A DNA stretch of 64,000 nucleotides from assembly GCF_000981805.1 (NCBI RefSeq), contig NZ_CP011132.1, forward strand, positions 992,001 to 1,056,000, in the 5' to 3' direction. Shown one piece after another: positions 1 through 8,486 of this stretch (its first letter is position 1; each line of letters begins with the position of its first letter). This stretch comes from Citrobacter amalonaticus Y19. GTDB lineage: Bacteria > Pseudomonadota > Gammaproteobacteria > Enterobacterales > Enterobacteriaceae. The notes beneath the pieces were generated by a model, which had not been told where the DNA came from, did not search any database, and was given only the letters and a program-made list of their open reading frames with translations. The position numbers and the translations under genes were made by a program.

Positions 1-1
1 A

Positions 2-412
2 AACCGTGGTTCCGACGGCTGGCTGCGTGCGGAGTCCGGGGCGCTGTCGACCGGTGAAGCGATCGGGACCGGGATGTCGATTCTGGTGATGGTGGTTCAG
101 AGCTGGGAAGATGAAGCACGTCGTCTGCGCGGAAAAGACATCTCCCCATGCCGTCTGCTGTTCCTCGATGAAGCCGCCCGTCTGGATGCGCGCTCCATCG
201 CGACCCTGTTCGAACTGTGCGAGCGTCTGCAAATGCAGTTGATCATCGCAGCACCGGAAAACATCAGTCCGGAGAAGGGCACCACCTATAAGCTGGTCCG
301 TAAAGTCTTCCAGAATACGGAACACGTCCATGTGGTTGGGCTGCGCGGGTTTGCGCCGCAGTTGCCTGATCCTCTCCCCGGCGAGGCTGATGCTCCGTCA
401 GAGGCCAGCTAA
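2..412 (+). CDS. mukB: Chromosome partition protein MukB, C-terminal part
   Basis: This is the last 136 residues of MukB, the SMC-like ATPase of the MukBEF condensin that compacts and segregates the nucleoid. The frame is open from base 2. The ABC signature motif (ALSTGEAIGTG) is followed by Walker B (CRLLFLDEAA) and the D-loop, as expected for the C-terminal half of the ATPase head. The N-terminal head lobe, coiled coils and hinge lie upstream of the window. It ends with TAA at 410–412 and is followed by a strong terminator, so ldtD is a separate transcription unit. Identity is certain; only the start is missing. Confidence 0.97.
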   Translation, partial: NRGSDGWLRAESGALSTGEAIGTGMSILVMVVQSWEDEARRLRGKDISPCRLLFLDEAARLDARSIATLFELCERLQMQLIIAAPENISPEKGTTYKLVRKVFQNTEHVHVVGLRGFAPQLPDPLPGEADAPSEAS

Positions 413-418
413 AATCAT

Positions 419-444
419 AAAGACGGCTGAAAAGCCGTCTTTTT
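419..444 (+). terminator. Rho-independent terminator of mukB
   Basis: A perfect 10-bp stem (AAAGACGGCT / AGCCGTCTTT) closes a GAAA tetraloop and runs into a T-rich tail. It lies 7 bases after the mukB stop codon. Confidence 0.9.
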
Positions 445-584
445 CATTTCTTAATCAGCGGATTTCAGGTGCATTTTCTTTAAACTTCTTTACATTAGGT
501 TAGGTAATCGCGTATCAGCCTTTCTATAATGAAGGAAAGCTCCGGTAGATGTGAGCGTGTCGTAATGTAACCAGAGGGCAAGGG

Positions 585-2435
585 ATGTTGCTTAATAAAA
601 TTGGTGGTCGTCGGCTCTCGGCAATGAGTTTATGCCTGGTCGTAGCATTCGCTCCACTGTTCAGTGTTCAGGCTGATGAGCCTGAAGTTATACCTGGTGA
701 CAGCCCGGTTGTTGCCAGTGAGCAGAGCCTCGCCCAGCCGCAGGCGCAATCTGGCGCAACGGCCGTGATGGCGGGTCTGCAGCCTCTTCCTGAAGGGGCG
801 GCGGAAAAGGCGCGGGCTGAACTGCAGTCGCAACTTCCCTCGGGCTATACGCCTGTCTATATGAATCAGCTTGAACTGCTCTATGCGGCGCGCGATATGA
901 AGCCCATGTGGGAAAATCGTGAAGCCGTTAAAGCGTTCCAGCAGCAACTGGCTGAGGTCGCCATTGCTGGCTTCCAGCCCCAGTTCACCACCTGGGTGGC
1001 GTTACTGACCGATCCATCCGTTAACGGCATTACGCGCGATCTGGTGTTGTCTGATGCGATGATGGGGTATCTCCATTTGATCGCCAATATTCCGGTCAAA
1101 GGCAACCGCTGGCTTTACAGCAGTAAGCCGTATGCGCTGGCGACGCCGCCGCTGTCGGTGATTAATCAGTGGCAGGTCGCGCTGGATAATGGGCAACTCC
1201 CGACGTTTATTGCCGGGCTGGCGCCTCAGCACCCTCAGTATGCGTCGATGCACGCGTCGCTATTGTCGCTGGTGGGCGATTCGCGTCCGTGGCCGCAACT
1301 AACCGGCAAAGCCACGCTGCGACCGGGTCAGTGGAGCAACGACGTGCCCGCGTTGCGGGAAATACTGCAACGTACCGGAATGCTGGAAGGGGGACCGAAA
1401 ATTGCGCTGCCGGGTGATGAGACCCTGTCAGAATCGGTGGTCAGCCCGTCTGCTGTTGCCGTTGAAACCCCGAGCGTTGAGGTGGAGAAACAGACCGCGC
1501 CGCGCAGTAAGCCGGCACTGGCTGTTCGTGCCGCGTATGATAAAGAGTTGGTTGAGGCGGTAAAACGCTTTCAGACCTGGCAAGGGCTGGGTGCGGATGG
1601 GGCAATTGGCCCTGCTACTCGTGACTGGCTGAACATGACGCCCGCGCAGCGTGCGGGTGTACTGGCGCTCAATATCCAGCGTCTGCGTTTACTCCCGTCC
1701 GAGCTTTCGACGGGAATCATGGTGAATATTCCGGCGTATTCGCTGGTTTATTATCAGAACGGCAATCAGGTGCTGGCGTCCCGGGTGATTGTCGGTCGTC
1801 CCGATCGTAAAACGCCGATGATGAGCAGCGCGCTGAATAACGTGGTGGTCAATCCACCGTGGAACGTCCCGCCGACGCTGGCTCGTAAAGACATTCTGCC
1901 CAAACTGTGGAACGATCCGGGCTACCTTGAACGTCACGGCTATACCGTGATGCGAGGCTGGAACAGCAGAGAGGCGATTGATCCGTGGCAGGTTGACTGG
2001 TCAACCATCACACCATCAAATTTACCGTTCCGTTTCCAGCAGGCGCCTGGCGCGCGTAACTCGCTGGGCCGCTATAAGTTTAATATGCCAAGTTCCGATG
2101 CTATCTATCTGCACGATACGCCGAATCACAATCTGTTCCAGAAGGATACCCGGGCGCTTAGTTCCGGCTGCGTACGCGTGAACAAGGCGTCAGAACTGGC
2201 AAATATGCTGTTGCAGGATGCGGGCTGGAACGATACGCGCATTTCCGATGCGCTGAAGCAGGGCGACACGCGCTATGTGAATATTCGCCAGACGATTCCG
2301 GTCAACCTTTACTATCTGACGGCGTTTGTTGGCGCAGACGGGCGCACCCAGTATCGTACAGATATTTACAATTATGATCTGACTGCGCGATCCAGCGCAC
2401 AAATTGTGGCAAAAGCAGAACAATTAATCAGGTAA
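585..2435 (+). CDS. ldtD: L,D-transpeptidase LdtD (YcbB)
   Basis: This periplasmic L,D-transpeptidase makes 3-3 (mDAP–mDAP) cross-links in peptidoglycan. In E. coli it supports beta-lactam-resistant cross-linking and repair when the outer membrane is compromised. The 616-residue protein has an N-terminal signal sequence ending near VQADEP, a peptidoglycan-binding domain at about residues 320–350 (FQTWQGLGADGAIGP) and a YkuD catalytic domain after about 375. The catalytic motif is HDTPNHN followed by SSGCVR, which puts the nucleophile at Cys529. Length and sequence match E. coli YcbB closely. The start at 585 follows an AGAGGGCAAGGG stretch. It is transcribed alone, downstream of the mukB terminator. 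Confidence 0.97.
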   Translation: MLLNKIGGRRLSAMSLCLVVAFAPLFSVQADEPEVIPGDSPVVASEQSLAQPQAQSGATAVMAGLQPLPEGAAEKARAELQSQLPSGYTPVYMNQLELLYAARDMKPMWENREAVKAFQQQLAEVAIAGFQPQFTTWVALLTDPSVNGITRDLVLSDAMMGYLHLIANIPVKGNRWLYSSKPYALATPPLSVINQWQVALDNGQLPTFIAGLAPQHPQYASMHASLLSLVGDSRPWPQLTGKATLRPGQWSNDVPALREILQRTGMLEGGPKIALPGDETLSESVVSPSAVAVETPSVEVEKQTAPRSKPALAVRAAYDKELVEAVKRFQTWQGLGADGAIGPATRDWLNMTPAQRAGVLALNIQRLRLLPSELSTGIMVNIPAYSLVYYQNGNQVLASRVIVGRPDRKTPMMSSALNNVVVNPPWNVPPTLARKDILPKLWNDPGYLERHGYTVMRGWNSREAIDPWQVDWSTITPSNLPFRFQQAPGARNSLGRYKFNMPSSDAIYLHDTPNHNLFQKDTRALSSGCVRVNKASELANMLLQDAGWNDTRISDALKQGDTRYVNIRQTIPVNLYYLTAFVGADGRTQYRTDIYNYDLTARSSAQIVAKAEQLIR

Positions 2436-2611
2436 ATGAAGAGGTTCTGGTTAATCTGTTGTCGTAATATTTGACAGTGACAGGGGTATCGGTCCAGAAG
2501 CCCCGTCATTGCTGGGGTTGGGCTAACTTGACGGCGGCTTTGTTGCCAGTTAAGGTGCCTATCGTGCGCTAAAGCATATAAACGATAACATTGACCTGTA
2601 GACCTTAAACC

Positions 2612-3160
2612 ATGGACAAATTTGACGCTAATCGCCGCAAACTGCTGGCGTTAGGTGGTGCTGCCCTCGGCGCTGCCATCTTGCCTGTGCCTGCGTTTGC
2701 CACACTCTCTACCCCGCGTCCGCGTATTTTGACTCTGAGTAACCTCAACACCGGAGAGTCAATCAAAGCGGAATTTTTTGATGGCAGAGCTTATATTCAG
2801 GATGAATTAGCCAAACTTAACCATTTTTTCCGCGACTATCGCGCGAATAAGGTGAAGTCCATCGATCCCGGACTCTTCGATCAGCTTTTCCGCCTGCAAG
2901 GGCTGCTGGGAACGCGTAAACCCGTTCAGCTGATTTCCGGTTATCGTTCGCTGGATACCAACAATGAACTGCGTGCGCACAGCCGTGGGGTAGCGAAACA
3001 AAGCTATCACACCAAAGGCCAGGCAATGGATTTTCATATTGAAGGGATTTCGTTAAGTAATGTTCGCAAAGCCGCGTTATCTCTGCGCGCAGGTGGTGTA
3101 GGATACTACCCACGCAGTAACTTTGTGCACATTGACACCGGGCCGGCGCGGCACTGGTGA
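2612..3160 (+). CDS. ycbK: Tat-exported YcbK-family (DUF882) murein endopeptidase-like protein
   Basis: This 182-residue protein has a twin-arginine signal at the N-terminus (NRRKLLALGG, Arg8–Arg9, then a hydrophobic stretch ending PAFA). The mature part is a DUF882/peptidase M15-like domain with a histidine cluster (HSRGVAKQSYHTKGQAMDFH and HIDTGPARHW) suited to zinc binding. The related MepK of E. coli is this same protein and cleaves mDAP–mDAP cross-links, which fits its place next to the 3-3 transpeptidase gene ldtD. The start is at 2612 (MDKFDANRRK). gloC follows 19 bases downstream and is probably co-transcribed. Confidence 0.93.
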   Translation: MDKFDANRRKLLALGGAALGAAILPVPAFATLSTPRPRILTLSNLNTGESIKAEFFDGRAYIQDELAKLNHFFRDYRANKVKSIDPGLFDQLFRLQGLLGTRKPVQLISGYRSLDTNNELRAHSRGVAKQSYHTKGQAMDFHIEGISLSNVRKAALSLRAGGVGYYPRSNFVHIDTGPARHW

Positions 3161-3179
3161 TTAACGAAACAGGAGCAGT

Positions 3180-3827
3180 ATGAACTATCGTATTATTCCG
3201 GTCACCGCGTTTTCCCAGAACTGTTCTTTGATCTGGTGTGAGCAAACGCGTCTGGCAGCGCTTGTTGATCCCGGCGGCGATGCGGAGAAAATCAAACAGG
3301 AAGTGGACGCCAGCGGCATTACGCTGACGCAAATCCTGCTCACTCACGGACACCTCGATCATGTGGGTGCCGCGGCGGAACTGGCGCAGCACTTTGGCGT
3401 ACCGGTTATCGGTCCGGAAAAAGAAGATGAGTTCTGGTTGCAGGGTCTGCCTGCTCAGAGTCGCATGTTTGGCCTCGGCGAATGTCAGCCACTGACACCC
3501 GACCGTTGGCTTAACGAAGGAGATCGTGTCAGCGTAGGGAATGTGACTTTACAGGTGTTGCATTGCCCGGGCCATACGCCTGGACACGTTGTTTTCTTTG
3601 ACGAGCAGTCGCAACTTCTCATCTCAGGCGACGTGATTTTTAAAGGCGGAGTAGGGCGTAGTGATTTCCCGCGCGGCGATCACAGCCAGTTGATTGATTC
3701 GATAAAACGTAAGCTGTTGCCGTTAGGTGATGACGTAACGTTTATTCCGGGTCATGGCCCGCTGTCGACGCTGGGTTATGAACGGTTGCACAATCCGTTC
3801 CTGCAGGATGAAATGCCTGTCTGGTAA
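3180..3827 (+). CDS. gloC: Metallo-beta-lactamase-fold hydrolase GloC (YcbL), type II glyoxalase
   Basis: A 215-residue hydrolase of the metallo-beta-lactamase superfamily. The zinc motif HGHLDH (in LTHGHLDHVG) is followed by further ligands in HCPGHTPGH and SGDVIFKGG. E. coli YcbL/GloC hydrolyses S-D-lactoylglutathione, the second step of methylglyoxal detoxification. The methylglyoxal-producing gene mgsA is also in this window but far away. An AGGAGC ribosome binding site lies just before the ATG. The gene ends at a hairpin shared with the convergent aspC. Confidence 0.93.
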   Translation: MNYRIIPVTAFSQNCSLIWCEQTRLAALVDPGGDAEKIKQEVDASGITLTQILLTHGHLDHVGAAAELAQHFGVPVIGPEKEDEFWLQGLPAQSRMFGLGECQPLTPDRWLNEGDRVSVGNVTLQVLHCPGHTPGHVVFFDEQSQLLISGDVIFKGGVGRSDFPRGDHSQLIDSIKRKLLPLGDDVTFIPGHGPLSTLGYERLHNPFLQDEMPVW

Positions 3828-3837
3828 TCCCCATTAA

Positions 3838-3861
3838 AAAGCCCGCTAAAAAGCGGGCTTT
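3838..3861. terminator. Terminator between convergent gloC and aspC
   Basis: A perfect 9-bp stem (AAGCCCGCT / AGCGGGCTT) with an AAAA loop. A-rich sequence precedes it and T-rich sequence follows, so it can act in both directions. Confidence 0.88.
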
Positions 3862-3877
3862 GCTTTTATCGCACGTC

Positions 3878-5068
3878 TTACAGCACGGCGACAATGGCTT
3901 CGCACAGCGGCGCCATGTTATCCGGCGTCATCCCGGCGACGTTCACGCGACCCGAAGCTACCGCGTAGACGCCAAACTCTTCACGCAGACGCAGAACCTG
4001 CTCTTTGGTCAGGCCGCTGAAAGAGAACATGCCGTTTTGTTTGATGATAAAGCTGAAATCGCGATCCGCCCCTTTCTCTTGCAGGGTATTCACAAACAGC
4101 AGACGCATACGCTGAATGCGCTGACGCATGTCGGTCAGTTCCTGTTCCCAGATTGCACGCAGCGCATCGTTGCTGAGAATGGTGGCAACCACGGATGCGC
4201 CGTGGGCTGGCGGGTTAGAGTAGTTCGCACGAATTACGGATTTCATCTGGCTGAAGGCGCGGTCAACGGTTTCGGTATCTGCCGCCACCAGCGTACAAGC
4301 ACCGACGCGTTCGTTGTACAGGCCAAAGTTCTTGGAGTAGGAGCTCGCGACGATCAGTTCTTTGTGCAGCGCGGCGAATGCGCGCAGCCCTTCCGCATCT
4401 TCTTCCAGACCGCGGGCGAAGCCCTGATACGCGAAGTCAAACAGCGGTAACCAGCCTTTCTCGACGGAAAGCTTAGCCAGGGTTTGCCACTGCTCAAGCG
4501 TTGGGTCGATACCGGTTGGGTTATGACAGCAACCGTGGAACAGAACCACGTCGCCCGCCTGCGCTTCGCTCAGGCTGTTTTGCAGCGCGTCGAAGTCGAG
4601 GGAATGGTTTTCTGCGTCGTAATAAGCGTACTCGCGTACTTCCAGCCCGGCAGAGTTAAACACGCTCTTATGGTTTGGCCAGCTCGGGTTACTCACCCAT
4701 ACGCGTTTTACTGCCGTATTTTTTGCCAGGAAGTCGGCTGCAACGCGCAGCGCGCCGGTGCCGCCCGGCGTTTGCGCCGTACGTGCGCGTTTGTCATTGA
4801 TAAGCGCGCTACCTTTGCCGAACAGCAGTTCCTGCGTGCAACGGCCAAATTCCGGAATACCGTCAATGCCGAGGTAGTTTTTTGTTGTTTCATTTTCGAG
4901 TAGATATTGCTCGGCTTTCTTAACGCTGGTCAGCACTGGCGTTTTGCCAGTTTCATCTTTATAGACACCGATCCCAAGGTTAATTTTCGAAGGACGGTCA
5001 TCAGCACGAAACAGATCGGCCAGACCCAGAATGGGGTCGGCAGGGGCGGCAGTAATGTTCTCAAACAT
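3878..5068 (-). CDS. aspC: Aspartate aminotransferase
   Basis: A PLP-dependent transaminase interconverting aspartate plus 2-oxoglutarate with oxaloacetate plus glutamate. At 396 residues it matches E. coli AspC in length and almost throughout in sequence. The PLP lysine lies in SSYSKNFGLYNERVG, the cofactor-binding residues in FHGCCHNPTG and FDFAYQGFARG, and the substrate carboxylate arginine near the C-terminus in VASGRVNVAGM. It is on the minus strand, convergent with gloC and downstream of ompF, with its own promoter in the gap 5069–5197. Confidence 0.98.
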   Translation of the reverse strand: MFENITAAPADPILGLADLFRADDRPSKINLGIGVYKDETGKTPVLTSVKKAEQYLLENETTKNYLGIDGIPEFGRCTQELLFGKGSALINDKRARTAQTPGGTGALRVAADFLAKNTAVKRVWVSNPSWPNHKSVFNSAGLEVREYAYYDAENHSLDFDALQNSLSEAQAGDVVLFHGCCHNPTGIDPTLEQWQTLAKLSVEKGWLPLFDFAYQGFARGLEEDAEGLRAFAALHKELIVASSYSKNFGLYNERVGACTLVAADTETVDRAFSQMKSVIRANYSNPPAHGASVVATILSNDALRAIWEQELTDMRQRIQRMRLLFVNTLQEKGADRDFSFIIKQNGMFSFSGLTKEQVLRLREEFGVYAVASGRVNVAGMTPDNMAPLCEAIVAVL

Positions 5069-5197
5069 GACGAGGTTCCATTGTGGTTACAGAAGGGAAA
5101 TCCGTTATCAGGTTAACGGTAGATTTACAAAATGCCAACCGTTAGTGATGAAAACCCTGAAGGTTTTTTGAAGTCGCAAGATTTGGCTGACAGGCAT

Positions 5198-5226
5198 AAA
5201 AAAACAGGACCGAAGTCCTGTTTTTT
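5198..5226 (-). terminator. Rho-independent terminator of ompF
   Basis: A-tract, then ACAGGAC CGAA GTCCTGT, then a T-tract. The hairpin is symmetric in base composition. It lies 26 bases past the ompF stop and would stop minus-strand transcription before aspC. Confidence 0.87.
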
Positions 5227-5251
5227 AGGCATTTAGCAAAGGGGTCTGCTA

Positions 5252-6313
5252 TTAGAACTGGTATACGATACCCAGAGCAACGGTGTCGTCAGAGTTCACG
5301 CCCAGTTTGTTGTCAGAATCAATCTGGTTGATCTGGTAGTCAACATAAGTGGACATGTTTTTATTGAAGTAGTAGGTTGCGCCCACTTCAATGTAGTTCA
5401 CCAGATCTTCGCTACCTACGTCTTCAACGTTTTTCGCTTTAGATTTGTTGTAGGAGATAGACGGACGCAGACCGAAGTCGAACTGGTACTGAGCTACAAC
5501 GAAGAAGTCCTGAGTTTTGTTTGCAAAACCGTCTTCGATGCGGGTAGCGTTACGGGTTTCACCGTAGTTGGCTGCCAGGTAGATGTTGTTCGCATCGTAT
5601 TTCAGACCCGTCGCCCACTGCTCAGCTTTCTCACCGTGACCACGAATAGAATTGACCTGAGCGTCGGTACGGTCAGCTGCGCCGTATGCACCAACAATGC
5701 CGAAGCCATTCATTTCGTAGCTAACAGAACCGCCGACGCCGTCACCGTTAGAGCGACCAACGTTACCGTCACGCTCGTTTTTACCCAGGTACTGAACACC
5801 GAAGTTCAGGCCATCAACCAGACCGAAGAAGTTAGCGTTACGGTAGGTTGCTACGCCACCAACACGGCCAACGAAGAAGTTATCGCTGTACGCAGTATCA
5901 CCGCCGAATTCTGGCAGCATATCGGTGTAACCCAGTGCATCGTAAACGATACCGTAGTTACGACCGTAGTCGAAGGAGCCCGCGTCGCCGAATTTCAGAC
6001 CAGCGAATGCCAGACGGGTTTTGTTGTTGTTCTGCGCGTCATCACCGCCTTCAGAGTTGTTACCGGCGAAGTTATATTCCCACTGGCCGTAACCGGTCAG
6101 TTGGTCATTGATCTGAGTTTCCCCTTTGAAACCAAGACGGGCATAAGTCTGGTCGCCGTCATTGCCTTTGTTATCAGAAAAATAGTGCAGACCTACCGCT
6201 TTACCGTACAGGTCCAGTTTGTTGCCGTCTTTGTTGTAGATTTCTGCAGCGTTAGCTGCACCGGCTACCAGCAGAGCAGGGATAACCACTGCCAGAATAT
6301 TGCGCTTCATCAT
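5252..6313 (-). CDS. ompF: Outer membrane porin OmpF
   Basis: A trimeric 16-strand general porin. The 353-residue precursor begins MMKRNILAVVIPALLVAGAANA, a typical signal peptide, and mature AEIYNKDGNKLDLYGKAVGLHYF is the OmpF N-terminus. The constriction loop L3 carries PEFGGD, and the last strand ends in phenylalanine (LGIVYQF). It is nine residues shorter than E. coli K-12 OmpF as I recall it, with differences confined to extracellular loops, the usual site of porin variation. The leader is nearly identical to that of E. coli ompF, so OmpR and MicF control can be expected. Confidence 0.96.
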   Translation of the reverse strand: MMKRNILAVVIPALLVAGAANAAEIYNKDGNKLDLYGKAVGLHYFSDNKGNDGDQTYARLGFKGETQINDQLTGYGQWEYNFAGNNSEGGDDAQNNNKTRLAFAGLKFGDAGSFDYGRNYGIVYDALGYTDMLPEFGGDTAYSDNFFVGRVGGVATYRNANFFGLVDGLNFGVQYLGKNERDGNVGRSNGDGVGGSVSYEMNGFGIVGAYGAADRTDAQVNSIRGHGEKAEQWATGLKYDANNIYLAANYGETRNATRIEDGFANKTQDFFVVAQYQFDFGLRPSISYNKSKAKNVEDVGSEDLVNYIEVGATYYFNKNMSTYVDYQINQIDSDNKLGVNSDDTVALGIVYQF

Positions 6314-6424
6314 TATTTATTACCCTCATTGGTTTTTTTATGACACCTGCCACTGCCGTCAATAAATTTCGTCAATAAAAATTTACGGAACTATTGATGA
6401 GAGTTTGGTGTCTTTATGTGTCTG
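6314..6424 (-). promoter_or_regulatory. ompF 5' leader with MicF target region
   Basis: Read on the minus strand, this ~110-base stretch is nearly identical to the E. coli ompF untranslated leader (ACATAAAGACACCAAACTC … GAGGGTAATAAATAATG). In E. coli transcription starts at its upstream edge, and the small RNA MicF pairs with the ribosome binding site end. That MicF pairing also holds here is inference; micF itself is not in the window. Confidence 0.75.
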
Positions 6425-6530
6425 ACAGGCATCTTTCCATTCAAACTATCGTTTCGCTACCGTGAAAGTGCTACAAAGATAAAGAATTGGTTTCAGAAAG
6501 AAAAAATGTGTAACTGGATATTACATTTCT
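6425..6530 (-). promoter_or_regulatory. ompF promoter with OmpR-binding region
   Basis: On the minus strand the segment with GAAACCAATTC, TTTATCTTTGTAGC and ACTTTCACGGTAGCGAAAC matches the E. coli ompF upstream region, where phosphorylated OmpR binds the F1–F3 sites (here about 6471–6530). The RNA polymerase contact region is at about 6425–6465. Box limits are approximate because they rest on recalled homology. Confidence 0.7.
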
Positions 6531-6877
6531 GGAACTTTGTGAACGACATCATATTTCGAAACGATTTCAGCTCCAGATCACACCACTTATATCTATTTAT
6601 ATGATTTTCTTATCTTTAATTCGGCTAAAAGAAAAATAGCGTACAGAAAGTAGACGTTTCCAGTTTGACTTATGCCTGTATCTGGACGTCTGGAATGCTG
6701 TGAAATTGTCTATAAAACGTGCTAATAGATGAGGAAAAACTAATCCGCAAGAAAATTGTGGTTTATTTTTTGTGCAGAAATATTACGACGCAATATCCGG
6801 TAACAGGATCTGGCGGGGTGGGGAGGTGATCTCAGGATTGCTTACGAATTACTCAAAAACCTGACATTTCAGCCAAT
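6531..6877. other. Gene-free upstream region of ompF
   Basis: About 350 bases of A+T-rich DNA without a credible reading frame. In E. coli the equivalent stretch carries a distal OmpR site and IHF sites for ompF. I see oligo-A and oligo-T tracts consistent with bending but cannot assign individual boxes. A 62-codon frame starting at 6416 has no ribosome binding site and overlaps the promoter, so it is not called. Confidence 0.5.
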
Positions 6878-6907
6878 AAAAAAGGCCAGCAAGGCTGGCC
6901 TTTTACG
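6878..6907 (-). terminator. Rho-independent terminator of asnS
   Basis: GGCCAGC AAG GCTGGCC with flanking A and T tracts, directly after the asnS stop codon on the minus strand. Confidence 0.88.
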
Positions 6908-6914
6908 AACTTTT

Positions 6915-8324
6915 TTAGAACGTCGCGTTACGCGGTGTGCGCGGGAAGGCGATTACGTCACGAACGTTCTGTACGCCGGTAACGTAAGCGATCAAACGCT
7001 CGAAGCCGAGACCGAAGCCGGAGTGCGGCACGGTACCGTAGCGGCGCAGGTCGCGATACCACCAGTAGTCTTCTTTGTTCAGACCCATTTCCAGCATGCG
7101 CGCATCCAGCACATCCAGACGCTCTTCACGCTGAGAACCACCGATGATTTCACCGATACCCGGAGCCAGAACGTCCATCGCGGCAACGGTTTTACCGTCT
7201 TCGTTCAGGCGCATATAGAACGCTTTAATCTCTTTCGGATAGTTTTTCACCACTACCGGCGCTTTAAAGTGTTCTTCTGCCAGATAACGTTCGTGTTCGG
7301 AGGAGAGATCGACACCCCAGTAAACCGGGTTCTCGAACTTTCTGCCTTTCTTAATGCACTCTTCCAGAATGGCGACCGCATCGGTGTAATCCACCTGGGC
7401 GAAATCCGCCTCGATGAAGCGTTCCAGACGACTAATCGCCTCTTTATCCACGCGCTCGGCAAAGAACTTCATGTCGTCAGCTCGCTCGGTCAGTACGGTT
7501 TTGAAGGCATATTTCAGCATGCCTTCCGCCAGACCGGCAATGTCGCTCAGGTTGGCGAAGGCCACTTCCGGTTCCAGCATCCAGAACTCCGCCAGGTGAC
7601 GGGTGGTGTTGGAATTTTCCGCACGGAAGGTCGGACCGAAGGTATAGATCTTCGACAACGCGCAGGCGTAAGTTTCGCCGTTCAACTGGCCGGATACGGT
7701 CAGGAAGGACTCTTTACCAAAGAAGTCTTTGTCGAAATCCACTTTGCCCTGATCGTTACGCGGCAGGTTTTCCAGGTCCAGCGTCGACACGCGGAACATT
7801 TCACCCGCACCTTCGGTATCAGACGCGGTGATAAGCGGAGTGGAAACCCAGAAGAAGCCCTGCTCATCGAAGAAACGGTGCAGCGCCTGCGCCAGCGTGT
7901 GGCGAACACGTGCGACGGCACCAATCATGTTGGTACGCGGACGCAGGTGCGCAACTTCACGCAGGTACTCGATGCTGTGACGTTTCGCCGCCATCGGGTA
8001 GGTGTCAGGATCTTCAACCCAGCCGCTGACTTCAACCTCAGTCGCCTGGATCTCAAAACTCTGTCCTTGTCCCGGAGAGGCCACGACCTTGCCGGTGACG
8101 ATAACGGAACAGCCGGTGGTCAGACGCAGCACTTCTTCATTGTAATTGGGCAGAGAATTATTGATGACGGCCTGTACAGGATCAAAGCAGGAACCGTCAT
8201 AAACGGCGAGGAAGGAGATGCCAGCTTTTGAATCTCGGCGGGTGCGTACCCATCCGCGCACGGTGACTTCGCTGTCAACGGCTACGCGGCCCTGGAGTAC
8301 GTCGGCTACAGGCACAACGCTCAT
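6915..8324 (-). CDS. asnS: Asparaginyl-tRNA synthetase
   Basis: A class IIb aminoacyl-tRNA synthetase charging tRNA-Asn. I place the start at 8324 (MSVVPVADVLQGRV), as in E. coli, rather than at an upstream in-frame ATG, giving 469 residues. An N-terminal OB-fold anticodon-binding domain (GWVRTRRDSKAGISF) is followed by the class II core with motif 2 (FRAENSNTTRHLAEFWM) and motif 3 (GFGLGFERL). E. coli AsnS has 466 residues as I recall it. The difference is three extra residues near residue 325 (EECIKKGRKF against ENCGRKF). Confidence 0.97.
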   Translation of the reverse strand: MSVVPVADVLQGRVAVDSEVTVRGWVRTRRDSKAGISFLAVYDGSCFDPVQAVINNSLPNYNEEVLRLTTGCSVIVTGKVVASPGQGQSFEIQATEVEVSGWVEDPDTYPMAAKRHSIEYLREVAHLRPRTNMIGAVARVRHTLAQALHRFFDEQGFFWVSTPLITASDTEGAGEMFRVSTLDLENLPRNDQGKVDFDKDFFGKESFLTVSGQLNGETYACALSKIYTFGPTFRAENSNTTRHLAEFWMLEPEVAFANLSDIAGLAEGMLKYAFKTVLTERADDMKFFAERVDKEAISRLERFIEADFAQVDYTDAVAILEECIKKGRKFENPVYWGVDLSSEHERYLAEEHFKAPVVVKNYPKEIKAFYMRLNEDGKTVAAMDVLAPGIGEIIGGSQREERLDVLDARMLEMGLNKEDYWWYRDLRRYGTVPHSGFGLGFERLIAYVTGVQNVRDVIAFPRTPRNATF

Positions 8325-8453
8325 AATATTCTCTCTGTTAATAGTCCGATATATAAACACATGTCCCCGGAATGGGGATTTCCTATGTTACCTGGCATCT
8401 GCAATCAGACAAGCAGAATTCACAGGCAAAGAGAAAGATTTCAGAAATAAGTA

Positions 8454-8479
8454 CAAAAAGGGAGCCGAAGCGGCTCCCT
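8454..8479 (-). terminator. Rho-independent terminator of pncB
   Basis: On the minus strand GGGAGCCG CTT CGGCTCCC is followed by TTTTTGTACTT. It lies 8 bases past the pncB stop codon. Confidence 0.9.
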
Positions 8480-8486
8480 GGAAGGA

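Noticed and set aside
5636..6343. Long antisense frame over ompF (235 codons)
   Set aside because: Typical shadow of a strongly biased highly expressed gene; the porin frame is certain. Similar long shadows over ompA, asnS, pepN and helD were left out for the same reason.
6416..6604. 62-codon frame in the ompF upstream region
   Set aside because: It lies across the OmpR-binding promoter region, which is conserved as DNA with E. coli, and has no ribosome binding site.
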